DNA from: JBEKIK01 sp050013075
Lineage (GTDB): Bacteria; Planctomycetota; Planctomycetia; Pirellulales; Thermoguttaceae
Direction: 5' to 3'
Length of the DNA stretch: 28,186 bases
NCBI GenBank assembly: GCA_050013075.1
Contig: JBEKFZ010000057.1
Coordinates: 1 to 28,186 of the forward strand
Both the position numbers and the translations under genes were made by a program. Positions 14,990 through 21,461 of the stretch are shown piece after piece; within the stretch, counting starts at the first letter, position 1, and each line of letters begins with the position of its first letter. The notes below the pieces were generated by a model. That model had not been told where the DNA came from and did not search any database. It saw nothing but the letters and a program-made list of their open reading frames with translations.

Positions 14990-15568
14990 ATGGACTATTT
15001 GAAACTTTACGATCTTGAAAAGTATCTGTTTGACGTGGTTCGGTCGAATTTTGAGCGCGACCGCAAACTAAATGCCTTCGACTTTTTCTGCATCATTATC
15101 TGGAAGGCGAATCGGGCGAAGTCGATAATCGCCAAGAAACTGCTGGAGAGAGACGGGAATAGGCGAAAAGATCTCGACGCCATTGTCGGCGATATGACGA
15201 AATCGTTGGCCGATGCCGATACGGAGAAGGAGAAAATGAGAATCCTCATCGAGAAGTGGGAATTCCGTTTGCCCATGGCTTCAGCCATACTTTCCGTTCT
15301 TTGGCCGGATAAATTCACTGTCTTTGACGTCAGGGCCTGTGAACAACTTGGCGGAGATTATAAGTCCATCCCGGACAAGGCACATTTTGAAGATCTCTGG
15401 AATGGATACAATAGGTATATCGAGGCTGTAAAGAATACGGTGCCGGAGGTTGCAATCCTTCGCGACAAGGATCGTGTTCTTTGGGCGAAGTCGTTTGAAA
15501 AGCAACTCAATAAAGACATTGCGATGCTGTTTCAAAAAGAGGAATTGGCCCATAAGGATGAAGGATAA
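14990..15568 (+). CDS. Uncharacterised ~190-residue protein, possible DNA-glycosylase-like fold
   Basis: Starting at ATG 14990, with AAAGG at 14977-14981 upstream, the product has 192 residues. The frame also opens at TTG 14975, which is less likely. It is mostly helical, soluble and without a signal peptide. A conserved-looking core lies at about 94-123: LPMASAILSVLWPDKFTV followed by FDVRACEQLGG. This pattern (helix, short turn, buried Asp-Val-Arg) recalls OGG-like/HhH glycosylase-related proteins found near defence genes, but the resemblance is weak and I cannot name the family. Its place after the SIR2 gene makes a role in the same island possible. Its last codons, including the stop, lie in a period-7 array. 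Confidence 0.65.
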   Translation: MDYLKLYDLEKYLFDVVRSNFERDRKLNAFDFFCIIIWKANRAKSIIAKKLLERDGNRRKDLDAIVGDMTKSLADADTEKEKMRILIEKWEFRLPMASAILSVLWPDKFTVFDVRACEQLGGDYKSIPDKAHFEDLWNGYNRYIEAVKNTVPEVAILRDKDRVLWAKSFEKQLNKDIAMLFQKEELAHKDEG

Positions 15569-15574
15569 AGGATG
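15554..15574. repeat. Three AAGGATG-type heptamers over a stop codon
   Basis: The units AAGGATG, AAGGATA and AAGGATG run in tandem. The TAA stop of the preceding CDS (15566-15568) lies inside them, so the last residues KDEG are encoded by the repeat. Confidence 0.75.
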
Positions 15575-15597
15575 GGCGAATCGGCCCTCACCCCCGG

Positions 15598-15620
15598 CCC
15601 CTCTCCCAAAGGGAGAGGGG
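15598..15620. repeat. Perfect GC-rich hairpin
   Basis: CCCCTCTCCC and GGGAGAGGGG form a perfect 10-base stem with an AAA loop, preceded by CCCTCACCCCCGGC. This is a widespread type of dispersed bacterial repeat. There is no T tract, so it is not a classic terminator, though it may protect the 3' end of the upstream mRNA. Confidence 0.7.
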
Positions 15621-15681
15621 ACATTGAATCCACAATTTACAAAACTACAGACATCAATAAGCAGTGTGAAAGGAAGTATGC

Positions 15682-16065
15682 ATGAAAGTAACGGTAGTTT
15701 ACACGGGCAAGCGAGGCAATGCTTGCTTTGGCATGATGGAGTTTCCGCTGGGCACTGATCTCAAGGCTGAGTCTTTAAAGATGGTTTTGCGCGAGGCTGG
15801 AACGGCAAGTCCTTATCACGGGGCGCCTGTTGGAAAATCGGCCCTGGTTACCGTCCTGGCGGGACGGTTGGACGTTTATGTCGATGACGGCAACGGTCAT
15901 GAAATAAAACAGTCCTTTGGCCCCGGCGATTTGGTCCTGTTCCAAGACGATTTCTCCGGCGTTGCCGAAGGCGTCAAAACGGGCCACCGCTCAGCAGTCG
16001 GGGCCGAAGATGTTTTACAAACTGCCACTGTACTGAATCAAAGGTTCACGGTATTGGCCGCGTAA
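15682..16065 (+). CDS. Small cupin-like protein
   Basis: The 127-residue product is strand-rich and without a signal peptide. The middle part (about 50-95) has a cupin-like pattern: SALVTVLAGRLDVYVDDG, then a turn, then FGPGDLVLFQDD. The usual metal-binding HxH pair of cupins is not evident, so catalysis is doubtful and a binding role is possible. AAAGGA (15669-15674) lies seven bases before ATG 15682, a good ribosome site. The stop codon is immediately followed by a long period-7 satellite. Substrate unknown. Confidence 0.7.
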   Translation: MKVTVVYTGKRGNACFGMMEFPLGTDLKAESLKMVLREAGTASPYHGAPVGKSALVTVLAGRLDVYVDDGNGHEIKQSFGPGDLVLFQDDFSGVAEGVKTGHRSAVGAEDVLQTATVLNQRFTVLAA

Positions 16066-16160
16066 GAGTGGAGAGTGAAGAGTGGAGAGTGGAGAGTGAA
16101 GAGTGAAGAGTGGAGAGTGGAGAGTGGAGAGTGAAGAGTGGAGAGTGGAGAGTGGAGAGT
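16066..16160. repeat. Heptanucleotide satellite, 13.5 copies of GAGTGRA
   Basis: From the base after the cupin-like gene stop, 95 bases consist of 13 complete GAGTGGA or GAGTGAA units plus GAGT, with no other variation. Only the sixth base of the unit alternates (G or A). It passes in register into the CCTGAAC-like array before the nitroreductase. The opposite strand reads as repeated LSTLHS, which explains a long spurious minus-strand frame here. Confidence 0.97.
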
Positions 16161-16195
16161 CCTGAACCCCGAACCGTTAACACAGAGCCCTTACC
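16161..16195. repeat. Five CCTGAAC-like heptamers ending at an ATG
   Basis: Units CCTGAAC, CCCGAAC, CGTTAAC, ACAGAGC and CCTTACC fill exactly 35 bases up to ATG 16196. Only the first two are close matches. There is no Shine-Dalgarno in this stretch. Confidence 0.6.
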
Positions 16196-16705
16196 ATGGA
16201 CGCCATTGAAGCCATTTTCACACGCCGGAGCATTCGCAAGTATCTGGATAAGCCGGTGCCGGAAGAAATCGTGGAAAAACTTTTGGCTGCGGCCATGCAA
16301 GCGCCTAGCGCCAGAAATCAGCAGCCTTGGCAGTTTGTGGTGATCGACGACCGGTCGATACTTGCCAAAATCCCGGCTTTCATGCCCAACGCCGCGATGG
16401 TTGCGGACGCGCCGCTGGCTATCCTCGTCTGCGGCGATCTGGCCCTGGAAAAATCGTCGGGCTACTGGGTCGTCGACTGTGCGGCGGCCGCGCAAAATAT
16501 CCTCCTGGCGGCCCATGCCTTGGGCTTGGGCGCGGTGTGGACCGGAGTTTACCCCAGAGAGAAACGCATGGATGGGCTGCGACAGTTGCTCGGCCTGCCG
16601 GAAAAGGTTTTTGCCCATAGCCTGGTCGTGCTCGGGTATCCCGCGGAGCAAGTTCAGGCCGTAGACCGGTACCGACCGGATAGGATACGTCGCAATCGCT
16701 GGTAA
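16196..16705 (+). CDS. Nitroreductase-family FMN oxidoreductase
   Basis: The 169-residue product fits the short nitroreductase family. Signatures are RRSIRKYLDKPVPEE at the N-terminus (FMN phosphate-binding Arg/Ser/Arg), QAPSARNQQPWQFVVI (about 35-50), the WVVDCAAAAQNILLAAHALGLG helix (about 86-107), and a C-terminal LVVLGYPAE strand. These enzymes reduce nitro-aromatics, quinones or flavin-linked substrates using NAD(P)H, usually as dimers in the cytoplasm; the true substrate is unknown. The start at 16196 is fixed by the family N-terminus even though no Shine-Dalgarno is present; the upstream 35 bases are heptamer repeats. Confidence 0.92.
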   Translation: MDAIEAIFTRRSIRKYLDKPVPEEIVEKLLAAAMQAPSARNQQPWQFVVIDDRSILAKIPAFMPNAAMVADAPLAILVCGDLALEKSSGYWVVDCAAAAQNILLAAHALGLGAVWTGVYPREKRMDGLRQLLGLPEKVFAHSLVVLGYPAEQVQAVDRYRPDRIRRNRW

Positions 16706-16872
16706 GCGGTTGTTGAGTCTCAGGTAAATGCCGCTTTTTCTTATTGGATCCGAACCATCTCGGGTGCGGAAATAAGGAAGTGTATCTTTGTCGGATTGGC
16801 TGAGGGCCTTGCCTGGTTGCCACTGTGCTTCCTTGTGTGTCACCCTAATTCCTGCCCAGCAGTTAATATTGC

Positions 16873-16890
16873 GAAACCGCAAGCGGTTTC
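16873..16890. repeat. Palindrome GAAACCGC-AA-GCGGTTTC
   Basis: A perfect 8-base stem with a two-base centre. The same palindrome with centre TT lies at 21290-21307. It is in the space between the convergent nitroreductase and tsaB genes and could form a hairpin in both transcripts. Confidence 0.85.
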
Positions 16891-16891
16891 T

Positions 16892-16919
16892 TTCATCCCT
16901 CATCCTTCCCTATCTCCTG
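16892..16919. repeat. Heptamer array over the tsaB stop codon
   Basis: On the plus strand the units are TTCATCC, CTCATCC, TTCCCTA, TCTCCTG. In the sense direction of tsaB they read as GGATGAA-type heptamers following the TAG stop (16910-16912), which lies inside the array. Confidence 0.6.
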
Positions 16920-17590
16920 GCTTGCCATTTTTCCTCGGCGGCACTTTGGCGGCTGTATTGGGGCACTAGGGTCCAGAGGTCGTCGCGGCGCCCGGCGGCA
17001 TATTGACGATGAGCCAACTGTGCGACCATGGCCGCCCGGGGAGTCCAGTATTGTTGATCGAGCACGGTAACATGAGCAGGCAGGCGCGGGGCAAGTTTGT
17101 CGAGTATCGGTCCGGTAACGGCCATGCCGGCGGGCAGTTCCTGCAACCAACGGTCGATGGAGATAAGCTGTTGATCGCCGGCGGGTAGCAAAAATCCTTC
17201 TGATCCGCGATAAAACGAGCGAACAACCACCTCTCCGCGTTGGGCATCGATGACTGCCGTTACGGCGTGAACGCTTGCCGGAGCGGACTGGGCAATTGTT
17301 TCCAATGTATTTACGCCCAGCACTTCGGCCCCCACCGAATAGGCAAAAGTCTTGGCCAGGGTTACTTCAACTCGCAATCCGGTGAACGAACCGGGGCCGA
17401 TTGTAAGTGCGACAAGTTGCACGTCGGCGGGTTTCCAGCCCACGCCTTCCAGCAGGGTTTCGATTCCCGGCGGAAGCGATTGAGCAGTGCGTTGCCGTGG
17501 ATTTAAACCTAATTCCAGCAACAACTTACCATCGGTCATCGCCGCCACGGTTCCAACGGAATCGGTAGTTTCCAAGGCAAGGATATTCAC
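16910..17590 (-). CDS. tsaB: tRNA threonylcarbamoyladenosine biosynthesis protein TsaB
   Basis: The 226-residue product is a TsaB (YeaZ) ASKHA-fold protein. The N-terminus MNILALETTD and the diagnostic GPGSFTGLR (65-73), followed by the VEVTLAKTFAYS helix and a GVNTLETIA motif, are all in family register. A VTAVIDAQRGEVVVRSF strand pair and a C-terminal helical tail complete the family length. TsaB is the non-catalytic partner of TsaD in t6A37 modification of ANN-decoding tRNAs. The start at ATG 17590 fits the family. No TsaD, TsaE or RimI neighbour is present. Its 3' end overlaps a heptamer array. Confidence 0.96.
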   Translation of the reverse strand: MNILALETTDSVGTVAAMTDGKLLLELGLNPRQRTAQSLPPGIETLLEGVGWKPADVQLVALTIGPGSFTGLRVEVTLAKTFAYSVGAEVLGVNTLETIAQSAPASVHAVTAVIDAQRGEVVVRSFYRGSEGFLLPAGDQQLISIDRWLQELPAGMAVTGPILDKLAPRLPAHVTVLDQQYWTPRAAMVAQLAHRQYAAGRRDDLWTLVPQYSRQSAAEEKWQARR

Positions 17591-17615
17591 TACAGTTTTT
17601 CCAATGACTATTTAG

Positions 17616-17667
17616 CCCCAGGTGAATACACCTGGGGATTATTTAGCCCGGGTGAATACACCCGAGG
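17616..17667. repeat. Two adjacent TTTAGCCC palindromes
   Basis: CCCCAGGTG-AATA-CACCTGGGG (17616-17637) and CCCGGGTG-AATA-CACCCGAGG (about 17648-17668) are each preceded by ATTTAGC-like sequence. A degenerate third piece follows at about 17680-17690 (ACACCTGGGT), and an inverted GGGCTAAAT lies near 17737-17745. Same family as 18775-18796. They lie between the divergent tsaB and metallophosphoesterase genes. Confidence 0.75.
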
Positions 17668-17768
17668 TGCGTGCAAGATACACCTGGGTGGGAGGGTAAA
17701 ATGTTTTCCCGCCCGGCCCGCCGTGCCTTCAAACGGGCTAAATATCAATTTTAATGCCACCTCTCGAC

Positions 17769-17797
17769 TTGACCATGTAATCCTGCAACAATACACT
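17769..17797 (+). promoter_or_regulatory. Candidate sigma70-type promoter for the metallophosphoesterase gene
   Basis: TTGACC (17769-17774) and TACACT (17792-17797) are spaced by exactly 17 bases, ending about 60 bases before GTG 17858. It is the best -35/-10 match in this intergenic space, by eye only. Confidence 0.35.
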
Positions 17798-17857
17798 TTG
17801 AACTGCTTGCAAGCGACCCCCCCTCTAACTAGTCCGGCCACCGCCGGTGATTAAAGC

Positions 17858-18613
17858 GTGAAACGAGCCCTCATAAGCGATATCCACAGCAACATCGAGA
17901 GCCTCGAAGCGGTTTTGGCCGATATTCGCGATCAAGGCATTTCGGAAATATTTTGTCTTGGCGATCTTGTCGGATACGGCCCTAATCCACGTGAAGTGAT
18001 CGATGAAGTCATGAAGTGTAAGGTTTGCCTTTTGGGAAACCACGACCAAGGCGCGTTGTTCGATCCCGAGGGATTCAACTCCGGGGCAGAAAGGGCCATT
18101 TTTTGGACACGCAATCAATTGGAAAACGCCGGTGGCCTACCGGCACAGCGCCAACGCCGCTGGGATTTTTTAGGCGAACTGCCTAGAACTTATCAGGAAC
18201 AAGGGGGCAAATTCCTGTACGTGCACGGGTCCGCGCGCAATCCGCTTAACGAATACGTTTTCCCCGAAGATATATATAATAAACGCAAGCTGGAAAAGAT
18301 TTTCGCCCTTGTCCCGCAGTATGTGTTTCAAGGCCATACACATGTGCCCGGCGTGTTTACCGAAAATTTCAACTTTTTTAGCCCCGAGGAAATCAATAAC
18401 GAATACCGGCTGACAAAAGAAAAAGTGATGATTAACGTTGGATCGGTGGGACAGCCCCGGGACGGCAATCCCCGGGCGTGTTACGCCGTTTTGGAGGATG
18501 AACTGGTGTGTTTCCGCAGGGTGGAATACCCCTTCGATAAAACCATTGCGAAAATCTACGAGATACCGGAACTGGACAACTTTCTCGGGGATCGACTGCG
18601 AGATGGGCGTTAA
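17858..18613 (+). CDS. YfcE/MJ0936-type metallophosphoesterase
   Basis: The 251-residue product is a calcineurin-like phosphoesterase with all metal-site motifs in order: DxH (Asp8, His10), GDLVGYGPNP (Asp36), GNHD (Asn61, His62), VHGS, and GHTHVP. The tail has the INVGSVGQPRDG element typical of the YfcE/MJ0936 group. These are cytoplasmic Mn2+/Ni2+-dependent phosphodiesterases of uncertain physiological substrate. The start is GTG 17858, directly before KRALISDIH in family register; no strong ribosome site is seen. The 3' end is followed by a purine-rich run with two GGGTTC-type heptamers (about 18621-18636). Confidence 0.93.
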   Translation: MKRALISDIHSNIESLEAVLADIRDQGISEIFCLGDLVGYGPNPREVIDEVMKCKVCLLGNHDQGALFDPEGFNSGAERAIFWTRNQLENAGGLPAQRQRRWDFLGELPRTYQEQGGKFLYVHGSARNPLNEYVFPEDIYNKRKLEKIFALVPQYVFQGHTHVPGVFTENFNFFSPEEINNEYRLTKEKVMINVGSVGQPRDGNPRACYAVLEDELVCFRRVEYPFDKTIAKIYEIPELDNFLGDRLRDGR

Positions 18614-18736
18614 AAGGGGGCAGGGTTCGGGGTTCAGATAAGTTTTCAGTTATCAGATTTCAGTATTCAATTCATTATTTAATAATTTCCATCCCCGAAT
18701 CACTTTCCACAGAGCCGCCTTTGGCAGCAACCGAAA

Positions 18737-18796
18737 CCCCCGATGTGTTCACCGGAGAGAAAATGAAACAGTTACCCCCGGTGTATTCACCGGGGG
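18737..18796. repeat. CCCCCGGTG-TATT-CACCGGGGG palindrome and degenerate copy
   Basis: A perfect palindrome at 18775-18796 is followed by CTAAAT, the inverse orientation of the pair at 17616-17667. A worn copy (CCCCCGATGTGTTCACCGG) lies at about 18737-18755. Together with the upstream pair they bracket the metallophosphoesterase gene in opposite orientations. Confidence 0.75.
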
Positions 18797-18806
18797 CTAA
18801 ATAAAA

Positions 18807-18841
18807 CCTGAATCCTAAATCCTGAACCCTGAACCCTCGAC
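18807..18841. repeat. Five CCTGAAC-like heptamers ending at the yidC ATG
   Basis: Units CCTGAAT, CCTAAAT, CCTGAAC, CCTGAAC and CCTCGAC run without interruption up to ATG 18842. No Shine-Dalgarno is present in or near the array. Confidence 0.9.
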
Positions 18842-21250
18842 ATGGAACGACGTTTTGTCCTTTTTTTGTTGCTTGCGTTTGTTATATTCACGGGCTATTT
18901 CTCGCTCATGCAGCAGTTATATCCGCCCAAAAAACTCCAGCCCAAGGGCGAGGTAGCGGCTCGGAATGAAGCAGAAAAGGGCGAAAAAGCGAAACAACCC
19001 GAGAAAGAAAAGGAACCGGCCCAGAAAGAGGATCAAGCCAAGGCCGCCCAAGGCGAGTCGGAAAAAACTCCGGCCACCGAAGAAAAAGAGCCTGGTGGAA
19101 AGACCGCGGAGGAGGACAAGGCCCCCGAAGTCGCCGCCCCCGAAGAACCGGCGCCAGTGGAAGAGTGGACTTCTTTAGGCTCAGCCGATCCAAACGATCA
19201 TTATCGAATGTTGGTTACCCTTACCAACCGCGGCGCGGCTTTGGCGCTCGTCGAACTGAATCGTCCGCGCTACTGCAACATCGACGACCGCAGCGGGTAT
19301 CTCGGCCGCCTGGTAATGGATAAAACCGCTCAGGGGCCAGGCGTGAAAGTGCAAGTGGTTGGCGCAGGCACGCCGGCCGCCAAAGCCGGAATCAAAGTCG
19401 GCGACGTGATTCAGGAAATCGACGGCAAGCCGGTTACTTCTTTTTCTTCATTGGAAAACGAAAACAGCCTGGCCGAAAAGCTCGCACTTGGGCAATCCGA
19501 GGAAGATAAAAAGAACATTCTGGCACGCACCAAGCCCGGGCAAACGGTCAAGATAAAGGTCCTTCGCGACGGCAAGGAACTCACCCTTTCGGCCAAGCTT
19601 ACGCGCCGCCCGCTGGCGATCGTATCGCCCGAGAACGAGGATCCGTTGTCTTTCCTGCTGACCATGCAGCAGATCGACGACAAGAAGATTCCAGACGACG
19701 AAAAAGACAAGGCCGTCGAGTTGGGACGCGAGCTGAAAGGCATAAAACTGCGATCGACGAACTGGGAAAAGGTCGAGGCCGATCAAACGCATGTTGTTTT
19801 TTCCAAGAAACTCCCCAAATACAATTTAGAAATTTTCAAGACCTACAGCCTGGTCAAAGTTCCGGCCGACTCGATGTCAGACCCGGATTACAAGGCATAT
19901 AACCTGGAATTCTCGGTAAAAATCCACAACCTCGGCGAAACCGTGAGAAAAGTGGCCTATCGCCTGGACGGAGTGAACGGTTTGCCCACCGAAGGCTGGT
20001 GGTACGCCAGCAAAGTCAGCCGCAATTGGGGCGGAGCGGGCCTGCGCGACGTAGTGGTGTCGGTTGAACAAAAAGTGCCCACAATGGTCGGTTGCCCGAC
20101 GATCGCCAGCGACAAATTGGGTCCGCCCTGGCAAGACAAGTCGCTTACCTTTATCGGAATTGACGCCCAATACTTCTCCGTGGTGATGATTCCGATTATG
20201 GAACATCCCAACGATATTTGGTTCGCCGCTTCACAGCCACTCCGCGTGGGCAAAGTAGATGATAAGCACGTCAACCTGACAAACACTTCCTTCCGCGTAA
20301 CCAGTCTGGTGAAGGAATTAAAACCGGGTGAGGAATTCACGCATAAATTCGAGGTTTTCGCCGGGCCGAAACGTCCGCCACTTTTGGAGCAATATGGACT
20401 CGGCGAGTTGATTTATTACGGCTGGCCGGTCTTTGCCGGTCCGGCCATGGTGATGTCGTGGCTGTTGCACGGGTTTTATTTCGTGGTGCGAAACTACGGG
20501 CTGGCAATTATCTTGTTGACCGTGCTGGTCCGCGGGTGCATGTTCCCGCTAAGCATAAAACAGGCCCGCAGCCAGCAGAAGATGCAGGAATTGCAGCCGG
20601 AAATCAAGCGCCTCGCCGAAAAGTACAAAAACGACATGGAAGCCCGCGGCAAGGCCCAGCAGGAATTGTTCCGCAAGCATAATTACAATCCCCTGGGCGG
20701 ATGCCTGGTGCTGTTGATTCAGTTGCCCATATTTATCGGCCTTTACAAATCGCTGATGTACGACGTGGAGTTGCGCGACGAGCCGCTTATTTGCTCGGCC
20801 CTGCGATGGTGCTCGAATTTGGCCGCGCCCGACATGCTCTTCAACTGGACCCCACTCTTGCCGGAGTACGTCACCTCTACCGGTTCGGGCATATTCTTCT
20901 TTGGTCCGTATTTCAATCTGCTGCCGATAGTGACGCTTATTTTATTCATCTGGCAACAAAAAGTAATGATGCCGCCGGCCGCCGACCAGCAGGCCGCCAT
21001 GCAACAGAAAGTCATGAAATACATGATGATTTTCATCGGCATAATGTTCTTCAAAGTGGCCAGCGGATTGTGCATTTACATTATTGCCACAACCCTGTGG
21101 GGCGTGTGCGAACGGAAGTTTTTGCCCAAGGCCAAGCCCGCCGGCTCTGTTCCGGCCGCCGCCAAAACATCGGATAAAAGTGTGTCTCGGACCGGCTCAA
21201 ACGGCGGCGCCGCCGCTTTTCGCGGCAAAAAAAACAAAGGGAAAAAGTAG
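18842..21250 (+). CDS. yidC: Membrane protein insertase YidC with inserted PDZ domain
   Basis: The 802-residue product is a long Gram-negative-type YidC. TM1 is at about 5-25 (VLFLLLAFVIFTGYFSL). A Lys/Glu/Pro-rich charged linker follows (about 35-105). The periplasmic domain carries a PDZ-like insert at about 168-262 (AGIKVGDVIQEIDGKPV, then VKIKVLRDGKEL), not part of standard YidC, which has about 550 residues. The conserved insertase core runs from about 520: TM2-TM3 with the key groove Arg564 in VLVRGCMFPLS, the charged coiled-coil loop, NPLGGCLVLLIQLPIF, and the terminal membrane helices. The basic C-terminal tail ends GKKNKGKK, suggesting ribosome contact. It inserts and folds inner-membrane proteins with or without Sec. 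It is followed by mnmE, as in many bacteria. Confidence 0.95.
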   Translation: MERRFVLFLLLAFVIFTGYFSLMQQLYPPKKLQPKGEVAARNEAEKGEKAKQPEKEKEPAQKEDQAKAAQGESEKTPATEEKEPGGKTAEEDKAPEVAAPEEPAPVEEWTSLGSADPNDHYRMLVTLTNRGAALALVELNRPRYCNIDDRSGYLGRLVMDKTAQGPGVKVQVVGAGTPAAKAGIKVGDVIQEIDGKPVTSFSSLENENSLAEKLALGQSEEDKKNILARTKPGQTVKIKVLRDGKELTLSAKLTRRPLAIVSPENEDPLSFLLTMQQIDDKKIPDDEKDKAVELGRELKGIKLRSTNWEKVEADQTHVVFSKKLPKYNLEIFKTYSLVKVPADSMSDPDYKAYNLEFSVKIHNLGETVRKVAYRLDGVNGLPTEGWWYASKVSRNWGGAGLRDVVVSVEQKVPTMVGCPTIASDKLGPPWQDKSLTFIGIDAQYFSVVMIPIMEHPNDIWFAASQPLRVGKVDDKHVNLTNTSFRVTSLVKELKPGEEFTHKFEVFAGPKRPPLLEQYGLGELIYYGWPVFAGPAMVMSWLLHGFYFVVRNYGLAIILLTVLVRGCMFPLSIKQARSQQKMQELQPEIKRLAEKYKNDMEARGKAQQELFRKHNYNPLGGCLVLLIQLPIFIGLYKSLMYDVELRDEPLICSALRWCSNLAAPDMLFNWTPLLPEYVTSTGSGIFFFGPYFNLLPIVTLILFIWQQKVMMPPAADQQAAMQQKVMKYMMIFIGIMFFKVASGLCIYIIATTLWGVCERKFLPKAKPAGSVPAAAKTSDKSVSRTGSNGGAAAFRGKKNKGKK

Positions 21251-21289
21251 AAGCGGAGATGAATGGCAAGGGAATTCAGAATTATGAAT

Positions 21290-21307
21290 GAAACCGCTTG
21301 CGGTTTC
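21290..21307. repeat. Palindrome GAAACCGC-TT-GCGGTTTC
   Basis: Perfect 8-base arms with a two-base centre; same arms as 16873-16890. It lies 40 bases after the yidC stop. Confidence 0.85.
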
Positions 21308-21326
21308 GCGATGTTTATTCAAAAGA

Positions 21327-21350
21327 GGGGGCAGTAAACTGCCCACCCCT
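21327..21350. repeat. Palindrome GGGCAGT-AA-ACTGCCC
   Basis: Perfect 7-base arms (21329-21335, 21338-21344) flanked by G-rich and C-rich sequence. A longer copy with centre TT is at 26376-26395. Confidence 0.8.
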
Positions 21351-21408
21351 ATTTCTTAACTTTTCACTCCACCGCGCGCTATCCACCGTCCACACCAAAA
21401 AACCGATC

Positions 21409-21457
21409 CCTGAAGCCTGAATCTTGAACCCTGCCTCCTGAACCCTGAACCCTTATC
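21409..21457. repeat. Seven CCTGAAC-like heptamers before mnmE
   Basis: The units are CCTGAAG, CCTGAAT, CTTGAAC, CCTGCCT, CCTGAAC, CCTGAAC and CCTTATC. Four bases (TCCC) separate the array from ATG 21462. No Shine-Dalgarno is present. Confidence 0.9.
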
Positions 21458-21461
21458 TCCC

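Noticed and set aside
15598..15620. Hairpin read as a rho-independent terminator
   Set aside because: The stem is perfect but there is no T tract after it, and it matches a common dispersed repeat.
16066..16160. CRISPR-like appearance of the repeat block
   Set aside because: Units are 7 bases with no spacers; it is a simple satellite.
16046..16903. 285-codon minus-strand frame across the nitroreductase
   Set aside because: It is antisense to a clear nitroreductase and includes repeated LSTLHS from the GAGTGRA satellite, which has no stops on that strand.
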